Origin: Spirochaetales bacterium
Lineage (GTDB): Bacteria > Spirochaetota > Leptospiria > Leptospirales > Leptonemataceae
DNA: 64,000 bases
Direction of reading: 5' to 3'
NCBI GenBank assembly: GCA_015075425.1
Contig: JABTUL010000001.1
Location: 124,001-188,000, forward strand
In this document: one piece after another, positions 33,666 through 42,626 of the stretch
Position numbering within the stretch: the first letter of the stretch is position 1
Layout of the letters: every line of letters starts with the position of its first letter
Notes under the pieces: model-generated
The model's input: only the letters and a program-made list of their open reading frames with translations
What the model was told of the DNA's origin: nothing
The model's database searches: none
Position numbers and translations under genes: made by a program

Positions 33666-35253
33666 AGGTGTCTCTCTCCAGGCGGAGAGTGGCATTGCCG
33701 TGCTGCCCTTCCGGATCAGTGGTGAAGTGGATCCTTTGCTCTTCACCAGATCCGAATTACCGGCGCTACTGCAACAGGCTACCCATTTTCTGGTTCGAAC
33801 AGGGCTACAGTATCCTGTGCTGGATCTGCAGGCAAGTAACAGTGCAGCAGAAAGGCAGAAGTACGGTCCCTCTTCCCCATTCACTCCAGAAAAGGCGAGT
33901 GCGCTGTGCATCGATACCGGCAGCAATTATCTGCTGGCCGGCAGTGCCAACTGGACCAAACAAGATCAGGTAGTCATCAACATCATCAGCTTCCAGTGTC
34001 GTGGCGGCCAGGTTCTGGCTCGCGGGCGGCACAGTGGTTCCCTCTCCCGATTGCAGTCGCTACTCCGCGACGCTTTGTTCGATTCCACTCCCTTTGCTCG
34101 CAGGCGCACGGTTGTGGAGCAGGCCATCAAAAAAAAGGCAGTGGATCTGGCCGTGGTACTGGACACTTCCGGATCGATGGCACCGGTTCTACCGCACATC
34201 CATTCTTTGCTCCGTAACTTGAGTCGTTCTATGCCGGTGGGCAGCCGGATGGCTGCATTTGTTCTGGAAAATCGGCAGGGGGAAAAGGTCGATTCCCTTT
34301 CCTATACCGCCAACGTTATGCGCATGACAGAGCTGCTGGAGTCCCGGCAGCCGGCCGCTGAAATCAGCGAGAAGACTCTTGAAGCTGCACTGTCGCGAGC
34401 GCTTACTTTACGTGCGGAGCCAAGGGGAGGCAGTGATTCTGTTCGCAAGCTGCTCGTTTTTTCTGACGTTCCTCTGGGGCAAAATCAGGCCCCGGGCCTC
34501 GAAGATCGCCTGCGACAGTTGCGGCATTCGGGAATGCAAATTGCCCTGTATCAGCTGGCCAGTCAGGGACCCACAGAGCGCCAGGAATGGGCCCGGCTTT
34601 CCCGCAGCCTGGCTCTGGAAAATCCAGAGATCCTCTGGGGGCGGAGATCGGGATTTTTGCAGGGCTATTCGGTATTTTTTATCCATCGCGGAAATCGCTT
34701 CTTCCGTGCGAATACCGATTTAAAATCCGCACTGGAACAGGATCAGGTGGATATGGAATCACTCATTCCCCTGGAAATGGCCACGTACACGCGCGAGGAA
34801 TTGAATTTACTGGCTCTGCCTGAGGCCTACGCGCGCCGCAACAATCTGAAGTTGACAGGAAACGGGCCACTGGTAACGAACCTGGAAAAAAAAGCTCATA
34901 TGTTTGTCATGCGCGGCACAGCGGATATGCGTGCCCCTTACAAAGTGCTGCTGCAGCAGGAGGGCAATGCGTTCTGGGTGCAGATCGCCGATCCCCGGCT
35001 TTACCGGCAAATGTCGGAAAAAACCGGGGAGAAGGTTTTTGTCGGAGTTCACCTGACACGTAATGCTGCCGGTGAGCTTGTCAACCTGCCGGATTCTGTT
35101 TATCTTTACAGAGAGCAGGATGTGCCGCGATTATTTGTCAATAACTGGAGCCACATTATGAAGGTTTCCGGGGATTACATTCAGCCGGCAGATATCTGGT
35201 TTTTTCAAGCAACGATTAAGGAATTTAGCGGTGGCCAGGACCTCCTCGAGTAA
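33616..35253 (+). CDS. Exported von Willebrand factor A domain protein
   Basis: A signal peptide (RIIAIFFIGVSLQA) precedes an N-terminal region resembling FlgT/CsgG-type periplasmic folds (GIAVLPF, LLAGSANWT). A vWA domain follows, with MIDAS motif VVLDTSGSMAP (D183) and later LLVFSDVPLG, and a C-terminal beta-rich region of about 200 residues. vWA domains bind protein partners through a metal ion. The start is uncertain: GTG 33616 and TTG 33595 are both possible, neither has a clear ribosome-binding site, and both lie inside the 5' end of the divergent lipoprotein gene. The 3' end overlaps the following histidine kinase gene by 23 bases. Confidence 0.82.
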   Translation: MAHPRQSIPRIIAIFFIGVSLQAESGIAVLPFRISGEVDPLLFTRSELPALLQQATHFLVRTGLQYPVLDLQASNSAAERQKYGPSSPFTPEKASALCIDTGSNYLLAGSANWTKQDQVVINIISFQCRGGQVLARGRHSGSLSRLQSLLRDALFDSTPFARRRTVVEQAIKKKAVDLAVVLDTSGSMAPVLPHIHSLLRNLSRSMPVGSRMAAFVLENRQGEKVDSLSYTANVMRMTELLESRQPAAEISEKTLEAALSRALTLRAEPRGGSDSVRKLLVFSDVPLGQNQAPGLEDRLRQLRHSGMQIALYQLASQGPTERQEWARLSRSLALENPEILWGRRSGFLQGYSVFFIHRGNRFFRANTDLKSALEQDQVDMESLIPLEMATYTREELNLLALPEAYARRNNLKLTGNGPLVTNLEKKAHMFVMRGTADMRAPYKVLLQQEGNAFWVQIADPRLYRQMSEKTGEKVFVGVHLTRNAAGELVNLPDSVYLYREQDVPRLFVNNWSHIMKVSGDYIQPADIWFFQATIKEFSGGQDLLE

Positions 35254-35977
35254 AGATCTGGCTCTCATCCCGTCGGCGGATCTGCCTGTCGTGGCCGCAA
35301 GCCTGGTCCACGAAGTCAAGAATCCACTGGCGGCCATCCATCTGCATTTGCAATTGCTACAGAGTTACACCGCCCGCGTTGATGATCCAGTTCTGCGCGA
35401 AACTCTGCAGAATAAAATTGATTTTATAAAAAATGAAATTTCTGGCCTGAATACCACTCTGCAAGAGTTCATTCGTAAAATCAAACCCGGCTCTCCCGCG
35501 GGCGAGCATAAAAGCGCCATCAATCAGATTGTGCGCGAAACTCTTGAGCTGCTGGAAATTCAGGCTCACAGTCGGGATATAGATTTGCAACTGCATTTGA
35601 ATCTGGCCGATGCCGTGGTGGCAGAAGACGCCGTCATGCTCAAACAGGTACTCATCAATCTCATCCTCAATGCTATCGAAGCTTTGTCGGAAGATGGTCG
35701 CCAGGTGCAGCGCAAAGGTTTGATTGCCGTGGAGACCGGCAGCGTTCAGAAAGTCCCGTTTGTTAGAGTGCATGACAATGGCCCGGGCATTGCCCCGGAT
35801 CTACAGGAAAAAATCTTTGATCCCTTCTTTACAACGCGTAAAGAAGGGAGCGGCCTTGGTCTGGCCATCGTCAAAAAAATGGTAACACTGGCCGGTGGCC
35901 AGATTGAGGTGGACTGCGGACCGGAAGGAACCGACTTCACTGTGTACCTTGGTAGAGTGGGCAAATCCATTCCATGA
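35231..35977 (+). CDS. NtrB-type soluble histidine kinase
   Basis: A 248-residue kinase with no membrane segment and only a short N-terminal tail. HisKA has H27 in SLVHEVKNPLAAI; the HATPase has N-box NLILNAIEAL, G1 DNGPGI, F-box DPFFTTRKEGSG and G2 GLGLAIVKK. The start is GTG 35231, within the 3' end of the vWA gene. The stop overlaps the response regulator start (ATGA), so this is a cognate pair. The lack of a PAS or other sensor domain suggests the input comes from a partner protein. Confidence 0.92.
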   Translation: MARTSSSKDLALIPSADLPVVAASLVHEVKNPLAAIHLHLQLLQSYTARVDDPVLRETLQNKIDFIKNEISGLNTTLQEFIRKIKPGSPAGEHKSAINQIVRETLELLEIQAHSRDIDLQLHLNLADAVVAEDAVMLKQVLINLILNAIEALSEDGRQVQRKGLIAVETGSVQKVPFVRVHDNGPGIAPDLQEKIFDPFFTTRKEGSGLGLAIVKKMVTLAGGQIEVDCGPEGTDFTVYLGRVGKSIP

Positions 35978-37323
35978 CGGAAATTCTCCTTCTTGAAGAC
36001 GATCCGGCCCAGCGGAATGCCCTGAAAGAGTTCATCGGCCTTGAACTGCCCGGGTTAAAAGTCCATGAAGCCGATTCGATTGCTGCGGCCCGGCTGTTGA
36101 TCCGCAGCCGACCCGATCTGAGTGTGATCGTATCGGATCTTATGCTGCCGGATGGCCAGGGAACGGATCTGCTGGCAGAAAAAAATGAAGATACGCCGCT
36201 ACTCATTCTGACGGCGCAGCCCAGCATTGAATCGGCTGTGCTGGCCATACAGGCGGGAGCCAGTGACTACCTGAGCAAACCCGTAGATCTGCGTCTTTTC
36301 AAAGACAAACTGAGTCACCTGGTGGCCCATGTTTCCCTCAAGGCAGAGAATCGCCGGCTACGGCAGCGACTGGGCGCTGTTGCTTCCAGCAATTTCATCG
36401 GGAATTCGCCGGCCATCCAGGGAATAATAAAAAAAATTGATCAAATCGCTGCCACCGATGTCACGGTTCTCATTGAAGGGGAGAGCGGAACCGGTAAGGA
36501 ACTGGTGGCCGGCCTGATCCACGAATCGTCGCAGCGGGCGGGAAAGCCTTTCCTCAAGGTCAATTGCGGTGCTTTGACCAAAAGCATCCTTGAGTCGGAA
36601 CTTTTTGGTGTGACCCGCGGCGCTTTTACCGGTGCCGATCGCGATCGTGCAGGTTATTTTGAAGCGGCAAATCAGGGCACCCTGTTTCTCGACGAAATTG
36701 GCGAGATGGACATGGAAAGCCAGGTGCGTCTGTTGCGAGTCTTAGAAGAGCGGGTGGTGACCAGACTTGGTTCCACGCAACCCGTGGCCGTGGATGTGCG
36801 TATCGTTGCCGCTACCAATCAGAAGTTACTGCGCATTGTGGATGAGCATCGCTTCCGCGAAGATCTTTATTATCGCCTGGCCGTTGTGCCGGTGACACTG
36901 CCTCCGCTGCGCGAGCGGGTGGAAGACATCCCTTTACTTTTCAATCATTTTGTGATCGGGTTCAATGAAAAATACAGTAAATCCGTTACCACACTGACTC
37001 CTGATCTATTACAGTTTTTTAAAAATTACGACTGGCCTGGGAATATCAGACAGTTTCGCAATGTGATTGAGGGTATGGTGGTGCTTACCCGTGAAGATGT
37101 GTTGCATCGTGAAGATCTGCCCGCAGAACTGCTGCAGGTAAGCCCTGGTTCGGAAAAAAAGCTGGATAGCAGTATTTTGCCCGGTGTCTCCCTCGAAGCC
37201 TATGAGAGGGCAATCATCAAAAAGAATCTCAATGTCAACAATGGCAATCGCGAACGGACTGCAGAACAACTGGGGATTTCTGAACGGACCCTGTACCGTA
37301 AAATAAAAGAATACGATCTTTAG
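35974..37323 (+). CDS. NtrC-family sigma-54-dependent response regulator
   Basis: A 449-residue regulator with receiver domain (D55 in VIVSDLMLPDGQG), AAA+ core with Walker A GESGTGKE, GAFTGA loop (G216 onward) and Walker B GTLFLDEIGEM, arginine finger region RFREDLYYRLAVVP, WPGNIRQ and a C-terminal Fis-type helix-turn-helix (RTAEQLGISERTLYRKI). All catalytic elements for sigma-54 activation are present, unlike the degenerate relative at 31. It is paired with the kinase upstream by an ATGA overlap. The recO start follows one base after its stop. Confidence 0.96.
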   Translation: MTEILLLEDDPAQRNALKEFIGLELPGLKVHEADSIAAARLLIRSRPDLSVIVSDLMLPDGQGTDLLAEKNEDTPLLILTAQPSIESAVLAIQAGASDYLSKPVDLRLFKDKLSHLVAHVSLKAENRRLRQRLGAVASSNFIGNSPAIQGIIKKIDQIAATDVTVLIEGESGTGKELVAGLIHESSQRAGKPFLKVNCGALTKSILESELFGVTRGAFTGADRDRAGYFEAANQGTLFLDEIGEMDMESQVRLLRVLEERVVTRLGSTQPVAVDVRIVAATNQKLLRIVDEHRFREDLYYRLAVVPVTLPPLRERVEDIPLLFNHFVIGFNEKYSKSVTTLTPDLLQFFKNYDWPGNIRQFRNVIEGMVVLTREDVLHREDLPAELLQVSPGSEKKLDSSILPGVSLEAYERAIIKKNLNVNNGNRERTAEQLGISERTLYRKIKEYDL

Positions 37324-37324
37324 C

Positions 37325-38074
37325 ATGTCCGCTCTGCAGAAGCTCTCCGGCATAGTGATCCATCGTCGGCGACTGGGAGAAGGGGATGTTCTGGTGCAGA
37401 TCCTTTTGCCCTCTGGCGAAACAATCGACGTGCGGGCCTTTGGGCTTCTTGAGTCCAGGCGTCGTTCGCTCCTTTTTGCCGAACCTGCCTCTCTGGTAGA
37501 AGCGGAAGTTTACACGCAGGAAGGCAAAGCCGCTCTTAAAGAAGGTAGAGTGATTCGCAGTCTGTATCAGGGCAGGTCCTACCAGGACCTGGTCCGCACG
37601 GCCTATATTCTGGAAACAGCCGGACTTGCCGCCCGGGCCGGGGCCGGGCCGGATGTGTACCGGCTACTCGAAGGAGCGCTGGAATCGAATCCGGCAGATC
37701 TACTCCTTCTGGGCTTCGTTTTGATCCGGGTGCAAAAACTGCTGGGAATCCTCGGGTTCATGGAGCATTGCATGAAATGTCAGTCGGCCTTGAGTGACGC
37801 CGTGTACTGGAGTCCACTGGAAACGCTGATCCTGTGCGCTCGCTGCGATGAAAGAGCCTCGCGTCGTGATCTGCGTCTCGTCCGCGCCATTCATCTGGGG
37901 CTGAGTCGTCGTTTTGGCTTTTATAAAGAAGAGCCCTTGATTTGCAGCATGACTGATTCCGAGCGTTTGCATCTATTCTGGCAGTTACAGCGTTCCCTGG
38001 AACAATTTCTGGGCCATCCACTGCGCAGCGCAAAACAGTTGGCAGCGGTCTATCCCCTTCCAGCGCATTTTTGA
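37325..38074 (+). CDS. recO: DNA repair protein RecO
   Basis: RecO helps load RecA at gaps in the RecFOR pathway. The 249-residue protein has an N-terminal OB-fold (GIVIHRRRLGEGDVLVQILLPSG with DVRAFG and ARR-type contacts), a central helical part and a paired-cysteine zinc motif (CMKC and CARC). The last residues AKQLAAVYPLP lie in a 34-bp sequence repeated at 38886-38919. The second copy would end the frame as PLPG-stop, so the present AHF ending seems to have been created by an insertion. Confidence 0.82.
   Translation: MSALQKLSGIVIHRRRLGEGDVLVQILLPSGETIDVRAFGLLESRRRSLLFAEPASLVEAEVYTQEGKAALKEGRVIRSLYQGRSYQDLVRTAYILETAGLAARAGAGPDVYRLLEGALESNPADLLLLGFVLIRVQKLLGILGFMEHCMKCQSALSDAVYWSPLETLILCARCDERASRRDLRLVRAIHLGLSRRFGFYKEEPLICSMTDSERLHLFWQLQRSLEQFLGHPLRSAKQLAAVYPLPAHF
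38030..38063 (+). repeat. 34-bp direct repeat, copy 1 (inside recO 3' end)
   Basis: The sequence begins GCAAAACAGTTGG, ends CCCCTTCCAG, and is identical over 34 bases to 38886-38919. It encodes the C-terminal AKQLAAVYPLP of RecO. Confidence 0.95.
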
Positions 38075-38177
38075 AACCAAATGCCTTCATGCTTTGCTTT
38101 CCAATCTTTCTCCGCCATCCGATCCGGATCCAGCAGGTCGTTGCGAGCCCGGCAAAGTCTCCAGGGGCCCAGGGGCC

Positions 38178-38747
38178 TCACGAGACCGGAAAAATAGCAG
38201 AGAGGTTTACAAAAATAGAGGGCTCTCTTTTGAGAGCAATGCGATCCTGAGCTGAGTAGACCTCCATAGTGCCGTACAGCCCTTCCTGAAGGTTCGAGTA
38301 CCTTTCAACGGACCGTTCTCCCAGGTTGAATAGCCAGAATTCAGGGATGCCAGCAGACGCGTAGATCTCTGCCATGGCCCGATCTTCAGCCAGAGTGCTC
38401 ACAGAAACTTCAATTACGAGTTCAGCGGTTCGTGGGTGTGCACTTGCATAGTCATCCACGGAACCGGCCACTACAGCCAGGTCGGGCTCGGGCTCTGACC
38501 GCTCCAGGGTCAGGGGTTGCTCGGACCGCAAATGCAGGCCAGTGGGCATTCGTTCTGAAAAGGCTTTGAGCAGCCGCAGCACGGTCGTAGTATGCAGGGG
38601 AGATTTTGGCATTTTCTCGAGGACCATTCCTTCGATCAATTCAGTGCGCTCGGAGAGAAAGCCCAGCTCTCCAAGGGCATGGTATTCCGCCAGGCTCAAG
38701 GGGCGGGCACGCTGTCTTAGGGCTTGGTTTTCCAGAACAGAAAGCAT
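38178..38747 (-). CDS. Uma2 family (DUF820) putative endonuclease
   Basis: The 189-residue protein has the Uma2 restriction-endonuclease-like core: YHALGELGFLSERTELIEG, PEPDLAVVAG (acidic PD motif), ELVIEVSVSTLAEDRAMAEIYA (E-x-S in place of ExK), then AGIPEFWLFNL. Members are PD-(D/E)XK-like and are greatly expanded in cyanobacteria and some other lineages; their function is unproven. It runs against the surrounding operon and lies between the two 34-bp repeats, consistent with a cargo gene. Confidence 0.87.
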   Translation of the reverse strand: MLSVLENQALRQRARPLSLAEYHALGELGFLSERTELIEGMVLEKMPKSPLHTTTVLRLLKAFSERMPTGLHLRSEQPLTLERSEPEPDLAVVAGSVDDYASAHPRTAELVIEVSVSTLAEDRAMAEIYASAGIPEFWLFNLGERSVERYSNLQEGLYGTMEVYSAQDRIALKREPSIFVNLSAIFPVS

Positions 38748-38885
38748 AGATGTAGTTTATAGCATTTCCTTGCGCATGTCAATCAGACTTTGACCCAGGA
38801 CGTCCCGCCCTCTTCCGATTCATTACATCCGATAGTCGGGGGATGGCAACCGATTGAGTGCGGCTGTGAGGCTGGAGTAACAGCA

Positions 38886-38919
38886 GCAAAACAGTTGGCA
38901 GCGGTCTATCCCCTTCCAG
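38886..38919 (+). repeat. 34-bp direct repeat, copy 2
   Basis: Identical to 38030-38063. Directly after it, GTTGACC would give RecO a Gly and then a TGA stop (38922-38924), suggesting this is the original recO terminus. Confidence 0.95.
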
Positions 38920-38920
38920 G

Positions 38921-39154
38921 TTGACCGTAGTGGTAAAGATCAGGCTGATCTTCCGATTGGGACTCTTACTCCTCCCCCTGTGCATTGCGGCTATTGCCAT
39001 CGCCTGGCCCGATCGTTACGCAAATCTGGCTGCCTCTCTGGCCCGCCTGAAATCAGAGCAAAACGGACTTGTTCCGCTGCTCAGCTCACCGCTTTTTGAA
39101 CCACCGTCCCTGAAAGAACGTCGCTCCCAGGAAAGGCTAAAGCCGCAGCTCTGA
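38921..39154 (+). CDS. Small membrane-anchored protein before argS
   Basis: A 77-residue protein with one N-terminal hydrophobic segment (LIFRLGLLLLPLCIAAIAIAW) and a polar tail. The frame is open from TTG 38921; GTG 38930 is an alternative. The stop is directly followed by the argS ATG. No family is recognised. Its start lies at the edge of the 34-bp repeat, where it would have overlapped the original recO end. Confidence 0.5.
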   Translation: MTVVVKIRLIFRLGLLLLPLCIAAIAIAWPDRYANLAASLARLKSEQNGLVPLLSSPLFEPPSLKERRSQERLKPQL

Positions 39155-41005
39155 ATGACTGTTAAAGAAAATGTAGAAAAAGAAATACGCTCTGCTCTGC
39201 GTAAACTAAAGATTCAGGCGGATTTACCTCTGAAAATAGAGTATGCGCGGGAAGAAAAATTTGGCGACTACGCCTGCACTGTTGCGATGGACCAGCGGTT
39301 TCGGCAGGTCGCCGCAGAGCAGGATCCTCTCTATCGCAACCCTCTGACCTTTGCGCAGGCTCTGGCTGGCGTTTTGAGCAAAACCAATAAGTTCAGCAAT
39401 GTGAGTGCCGTGCCGCCAGGCTTTTTGAACCTGAGTCTCGCAGATGAGACCCTGGCGAGTATGGTCCGGAGCGCAGCGGACCGGCCCGCTGCCTACGGCC
39501 GCAGGCGGCGCAAAAAGGACGCGAGGCGAATCATTTTTGAATTTGTTTCTGCCAATCCCACGGGGCCGCTCAATGTGGTTTCTGCTCGGGCGGCCGCCCT
39601 GGGCGACAGTTGCTGCAATCTACTCGAAGCAAGCGGTGAATCCGTGCATCGCGAATACTACGTCAACGACCATGGCAACCAGGTCACCTTGCTGGGAATC
39701 AGTTGCTTTCTGCGTTATCTGGAGGGTCAGGGCATCCCTTTGAAATTCGCCCGCAAGGACAAAGAAGGAAATCCGCTGTATCCATCCGGACCGGGCCTGG
39801 CTTTCCCCGCCGAGGGCTACCACGGGAGTTATCTGAAAACCGTTGCTCGCCGCATTGCTAAAGAATATTCAACCATTCTTCCCCCGGCGACAGTGGTGGC
39901 GCATTTGAAGTCCCTGGCCCTGAAAACAGAGCAGCCGGCAGACCTGAGTGCATCTCTCAATGGCTGCGAAGCGTACTGCGAGGCCTTCGGGAGGCATGCG
40001 ACGCAGTACTTTCTCAAGACCCAGCAGCAGGATTTGAAGAAGTTTCGCGTGCGCTACGACAGTTTCTTTCTCGAGAGCACTCTGCACGAGTCCGGCGCGG
40101 TTGAACAGGCCGCAGACAGGATCGCCGCCCAAACATACGTTGCAGAAGGAAAGACACTTTTTCGCAGCACAGAATACGGTGACGATAAAGATAGGGTCAT
40201 TGTGCGCGAGGATGGCCGGCCTACCTACTTGCTGGCGGACATTGCTTATCATAAAAGTAAAGTGGACAGAGGATTTACAGAAATATACGATATCTGGGGT
40301 CCGGACCATCACGGCTACATTGCTCGCTTGCAGGGTGCCATGCAGGCCCTGGGATTTCCTGCAGATCATTTCCGTGTCCTGATTGCCCAGCAGGTGAATA
40401 TGTTTGACCAGGGGCAGCCGGTGGTGATGAGCAAAAGATCAGGAAAACTTATCACCATGAAAGATTTGCTGAAAGATATTCCTGTTGATGTGCTGCGTTA
40501 TTTTTTTGTGATGCGTTCCTTTGATGCGCATCTGGACTTCGATTTGAGTCAGGCACGCGATACCTCAGAAAAAAATCCTTTCTATTACGTTGCCTATGCT
40601 CATGCGCGCATCCGGTCCATTTTTCAGAAGGCCAGAGAACGTGGTCTGGAGCCAGACTCCAGCGGGGACCTGCCGATGACTCCGGAAAGGCGCAGGCTCT
40701 TTTTCCTGGTGGCCCGCTTTCCGGAAGAGGTGGCTGACTGCGCACGAACGCTGGAGCCACATCGGCTGGTAACGTTTCTTTACCAGATGGCCACGGCTCT
40801 GGCACAATTTTATGATCCCCGGGAGAATCGGATCATTGAACAGGATAAAATCATTGCCGGCCGTTTGCTGGAACTTCTGGCCGCAGTGGCCGCCTGCTTG
40901 AAGAATGGTCTGGCATTGCTGGGCATGAAAGCACCGGATCGGATGCATCGCGAGAAAACCGATGCCTCTCCAGGGACAGAGAAGCCCGAGGAGCCCTCTG
41001 ATTAA
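39155..41005 (+). CDS. argS: Arginyl-tRNA synthetase
   Basis: A 616-residue class I synthetase. It shows the ArgRS N-terminal tRNA-binding domain, the SANPTGPLNVVSARAAALGD catalytic segment, YYVNDHGNQ, and the KMSKS-equivalent VVMSKRSGK (M425-K427), then the anticodon-binding DALR domain with YAHARIRS. The HIGH tetrapeptide, usually HVGH after PTGPL, reads N140-V-V-S143. All other landmarks are normal, and it is the only argS in the window, so it is probably functional. The 3' end overlaps hflX by 44 bases. Confidence 0.95.
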   Translation: MTVKENVEKEIRSALRKLKIQADLPLKIEYAREEKFGDYACTVAMDQRFRQVAAEQDPLYRNPLTFAQALAGVLSKTNKFSNVSAVPPGFLNLSLADETLASMVRSAADRPAAYGRRRRKKDARRIIFEFVSANPTGPLNVVSARAAALGDSCCNLLEASGESVHREYYVNDHGNQVTLLGISCFLRYLEGQGIPLKFARKDKEGNPLYPSGPGLAFPAEGYHGSYLKTVARRIAKEYSTILPPATVVAHLKSLALKTEQPADLSASLNGCEAYCEAFGRHATQYFLKTQQQDLKKFRVRYDSFFLESTLHESGAVEQAADRIAAQTYVAEGKTLFRSTEYGDDKDRVIVREDGRPTYLLADIAYHKSKVDRGFTEIYDIWGPDHHGYIARLQGAMQALGFPADHFRVLIAQQVNMFDQGQPVVMSKRSGKLITMKDLLKDIPVDVLRYFFVMRSFDAHLDFDLSQARDTSEKNPFYYVAYAHARIRSIFQKARERGLEPDSSGDLPMTPERRRLFFLVARFPEEVADCARTLEPHRLVTFLYQMATALAQFYDPRENRIIEQDKIIAGRLLELLAAVAACLKNGLALLGMKAPDRMHREKTDASPGTEKPEEPSD

Positions 41006-42626
41006 GGAGCTGCAGGGAAATTTAAATGGCCTCAAGCCCAATCAGCTCGATCGCCTTTCCCGGTTGTCGCGCCGGCGCATCCAGGGGGATCTGGTGGTCA
41101 GTCAGGAATTTGCTCGCGAACTCACCGCGCTTTCCAGTGAACTGCATCGCCAGATTGGTGTGCTCATCGATCGCCAGGGGAGAGTGCAAACCGTGCTTGT
41201 CGGAGATGCCCACAGGATTGTCATTCCGGCGCTGGAAAAAAAAGCCGGGCGGTTGCGAGGCATTCGTCTGGTACACACCCATTTGTTTGATGAACCGCTC
41301 TCAGAAGAAGATCTGTATGACTTAACATTACTGCGACTTGATTTTATCACGGCCATTACTATAGACGCTTCCGGTTTTCCCGCACTCTTCCATCATGCCC
41401 ATGCCATTCCGGGTCCCCCAGGCTATGCAAAGGAAAAACCAGGAAAGCCCGGGCAGGAGATTCCGTTTCAGCAAACCATTGAAGAGCTTGAAGCGGCTTT
41501 TCAGCGACAGGGGCTGGAGTCCAGAGAAGTAGCAGCCCGTACGCGAGCATTTCTGGTTGGAGTGTACACACCGGCCATGCGCGCACGCCGTTCGCCGGAA
41601 GAATCTATGGCCGAGTTGCGCGAACTGTGTCGCACAGCCGGCGTTGTGGCCGCAGAATGTTTTGTGCAAAATCGTAGCGCTCTGGATCCGGTGACCGTTG
41701 CCGGATCGGGAAAAATCAAAGAACTCACCTTCAAAGCTGTGCAGGCCAATGTGGATCTGATGATCTTTGATTGCGAGCTCACTCCCGCTCAGGCACGCCG
41801 TATCTCTCAATTATCTGAACTGAAGATCGTGGATCGTACCCAGCTCATTCTCGACATCTTTGCCCGCAACGCCCACAGCCGGGATGGCAAGTTGCAGGTG
41901 GAGCTTGCGCAGTTGCGCTATCTGAAAGAACGACTCAGTGAGAAGGACGACAATATGTCCCGGTTGACCGGTGGCATTGGTGGTAGAGGGCCAGGTGAAA
42001 CAAAGCTGGAAATTGGTCGGCGGCGGGTCAGTGATCGCATCCATCGACTCGAAAAGGAGCTGGAGTCACTGGAAAAGCGCCGCATGCTGCTGCGCCGGCG
42101 ACGCTCCCGCAGTGAGACGCCGGTGGTTTCCATTGTGGGTTACACCAATGCCGGTAAGTCCACTCTGCTCAATGCACTTACGGAATCGACGGTCGCGGCG
42201 GAAGACCGATTGTTTGCCACCCTGGATCCCACAACTCGTCGGCTTCGCTTTCCAGAAGAGAGAGAAATTATACTTACAGATACTGTTGGTTTTATTCATG
42301 ATTTGCCTCCAGAGTTACGCAAAGCTTTCTATGCCACGCTGGAGGAGTTGCGCGATTCTTCCCTGCTCTTGCATGTCATCGACGCTTCCGACCCGGACAG
42401 CATTCATAAAAAGCAGGTTGTGGAAGGAATCCTCTCAGAACTGGAGCTGGGTGATCTGCCGATCATCCACGTTTACAACAAATGTGACCTTCTGAGCAGC
42501 GTGCCGCCGGACAGCGGCAATTCTGTAACCATCAGTGCCGCTTCTCGAACCAATTTGCAAAAGCTATTTACTGTGCTGGAAGGACAGGTTGCATGTCTTT
42601 ATCAGAAAAAGCAGCCCGTGTCGTAA
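40962..42626 (+). CDS. hflX: GTPase HflX with long N-terminal extension
   Basis: HflX binds ribosomes and rescues stalled or stressed ones. The typical HflX core runs from about residue 205 (ELCRTAGVVAAE, GSGKIKEL), through LTGGIGGRGPGETKLE, to the G domain: G1 GYTNAGKST (from G393), G3 DTVGF, G4 NKCD. An extra N-terminal region of about 190 residues (IGVLIDRQGRVQTVLVGDAH, IRLVHTHLF) precedes the core, giving 554 residues instead of about 430. The start lies inside argS. The 3' end overlaps the J-domain gene by 34 bases. Confidence 0.93.
   Translation: MPLQGQRSPRSPLIKELQGNLNGLKPNQLDRLSRLSRRRIQGDLVVSQEFARELTALSSELHRQIGVLIDRQGRVQTVLVGDAHRIVIPALEKKAGRLRGIRLVHTHLFDEPLSEEDLYDLTLLRLDFITAITIDASGFPALFHHAHAIPGPPGYAKEKPGKPGQEIPFQQTIEELEAAFQRQGLESREVAARTRAFLVGVYTPAMRARRSPEESMAELRELCRTAGVVAAECFVQNRSALDPVTVAGSGKIKELTFKAVQANVDLMIFDCELTPAQARRISQLSELKIVDRTQLILDIFARNAHSRDGKLQVELAQLRYLKERLSEKDDNMSRLTGGIGGRGPGETKLEIGRRRVSDRIHRLEKELESLEKRRMLLRRRRSRSETPVVSIVGYTNAGKSTLLNALTESTVAAEDRLFATLDPTTRRLRFPEEREIILTDTVGFIHDLPPELRKAFYATLEELRDSSLLLHVIDASDPDSIHKKQVVEGILSELELGDLPIIHVYNKCDLLSSVPPDSGNSVTISAASRTNLQKLFTVLEGQVACLYQKKQPVS

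Larger units (their letters stand above)
38030..38885. mobile_element. Small Uma2-carrying insertion bounded by 34-bp direct repeats
   Basis: One repeat plus 822 bases of unique DNA separate the two recO-end copies. The unique part holds one minus-strand gene (Uma2 family) and about 250 bases of non-coding flank. There is no integrase or transposase and no obvious terminal inverted repeat. The insertion preserves recO, replacing its last codons with Ala-His-Phe. Mobility is inferred from the repeats only. Confidence 0.6.

Noticed and set aside
33666-33926. Longer frame upstream of the small lipoprotein start
   Set aside because: It would precede a complete lipoprotein signal peptide and overlaps the vWA coding region antisense.
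38064-38885. Insertion-sequence transposase in the 34-bp-repeat insert
   Set aside because: The only coding region is Uma2; no DDE, HUH or recombinase motif and no terminal inverted repeats were seen.
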